Of a stretch of 60,000 nucleotides of DNA, positions 59,106 to 60,000 are shown one piece after another. Location: contig CAIIXF020000006.1 of NCBI GenBank assembly GCA_903813345.2, positions 36,547,936 to 36,607,935 on the forward strand. Direction: 5' to 3'. The notes beneath the pieces are model-generated. The model had not been told where the DNA came from. It did no database searches and was given only the letters and a program-made list of their open reading frames with translations. Position 1 is the first letter of the stretch; every line of letters begins with the position of its first letter. A program made the position numbers and the translations under genes. The DNA comes from Owenia fusiformis (taxonomy: Eukaryota > Annelida > Polychaeta > Sabellida > Oweniidae).

Positions 59106-60000
59106 CAGTGTGTCTCAAAAAATGTTACACTTACAAAAAGTTCAATATATTTCATGACTTTGACTTCTCCCCTAAAATATACTTAGATACCAAAAGACAA
59201 ATCTTTCTTGAATAATTAAACACCATCAGATTCAAAATCTGTCCATGATTAGCTGTACAGGACATATATTATAGATGCATGTGAAATCAGATTTGCGCAA
59301 CTTCTCAGTAGTTGGATATGTGGTGATCAATTCTTTTTTGGTGTGAATGCTGTGGACAGTGATATTTTGATATGATCAATATATGATCCAGTTGTTTCTT
59401 TCCTGGATAGAAATACATGATTTCATTGTCAGAGTGTTCAATTTTGTTGCGTATGATGGCAACAGGATGGTGCAAAGGCCTGTAGCAGAATGTTTGGTAG
59501 AACTCTTTTAAATCAGAAGATAACATTGAATTACCCAATGGATTGGCCCGCAGGGTCATCCCACTTTACACCCTTGAGTTTTTGAAGGGTCTCTGAAAGC
59601 GCTTTACAGCATTACAAACTGATCTAAGTGAACTTCTGCAAAAATAATTGATGGAATCAGTGTGATATTACAATGCATGTTCGCATGGGCAAGGGTACCT
59701 CAGATTTCCTTTGAAGAACATGTTGAGGGGACCACATGTTTATGTGGATAGACCCAATGATCATCTGTAAGACAAATAGGAAAATTACAGAATGACTCAA
59801 TTAAAGGTCAAGCTTCTACTCAGAAGAAAATTAAATGTTAAAGAAACTGTTCCTCATTTGTCATTTGGTCCATCCAATCACTTAGAAGTTGGCGCAAGTC
59901 AGATCTAACCATGGAACACTAAAAGCTGTCCTGAGGAGCCAATCAAGGACAGATTTTGAATCTGATGGTGTCAAATTATTCGAGAAAGATTTGTCTTTTG
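59106..60000. mobile_element. Tc1/mariner-like element, truncated by the window end
   Basis: Begins after TA with CAGTGTGTCTCAAAAAATGT. A segment at about 59,195-59,245 (AAATCTTTCTTGAATAATTA, CCATCAGATTCAAAATCTGTCC) is repeated inverted at 59,943-60,000, so the right TIR runs off the window. The minus-strand frame at 59,305-59,559 is not recognisable as a transposase. Confidence 0.7.

Overview
The window is AT-rich animal nuclear DNA, almost certainly from an invertebrate. It has spliced genes with GT-AG introns, many DNA transposons with terminal inverted repeats (TIRs), LINE fragments and several minisatellites. Frequent ACATGTA-type words and the gene content suggest a marine lophotrochozoan or deuterostome, but the species cannot be fixed from sequence alone. 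Most of the 60 kb is intergenic or transposon-derived.

The core is a tandem segmental duplication. Copy A (about 1-14,400) and copy B (about 35,575-59,100) share, in order: a 93-bp minisatellite, about 1.2 kb of 5' flank with a TATA-like box, a two-exon gene, and several kb of 3' flank. Each gene encodes a short first exon ending in a 2A-like translational recoding motif (NPGP|P), then a pol-beta-type nucleotidyltransferase-like domain and a C-terminal array of 43-residue TPRs. Copy A (953 aa) has about 5 repeats. Copy B (1743 aa) has 23 and ends in a CaaX prenylation box that copy A has lost through a small indel. The exon phases join perfectly in both copies. This pair is the most likely undescribed system here.

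Between and around the duplicates, two minus-strand genes are partly visible: an adenylate-kinase-like gene (exons within 16,063-17,676, with a tandemly multiplied 3' splice site upstream) and the 3' end of an unrecognised gene (exons within 33,294-35,246).

The rest is a transposon graveyard, and comparing A with B shows several exact empty sites. A-only insertions: a TA-flanked MITE (2,798-3,431), a mariner-like element (6,922-11,271) split by a Harbinger-like element with TTA target-site duplication (TSD), and a TTAA-flanked MITE (12,055-12,655). B-only insertions: a Mutator-like element with a 9-bp TSD (47,112-48,805) carrying a nested foldback MITE, a 6.2-kb foldback element (50,465-56,698) with two further nested levels, a TIR element (56,758-57,900), and an insertion holding a Crypton-like relic (58,195-58,620). 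The middle (18-33 kb) holds a LINE relic, a 30-bp minisatellite, a CA/AC-rich stretch, a TIR element with a palindromic core (27,110-29,956) and a cluster of GTTGCTAGGT motifs.
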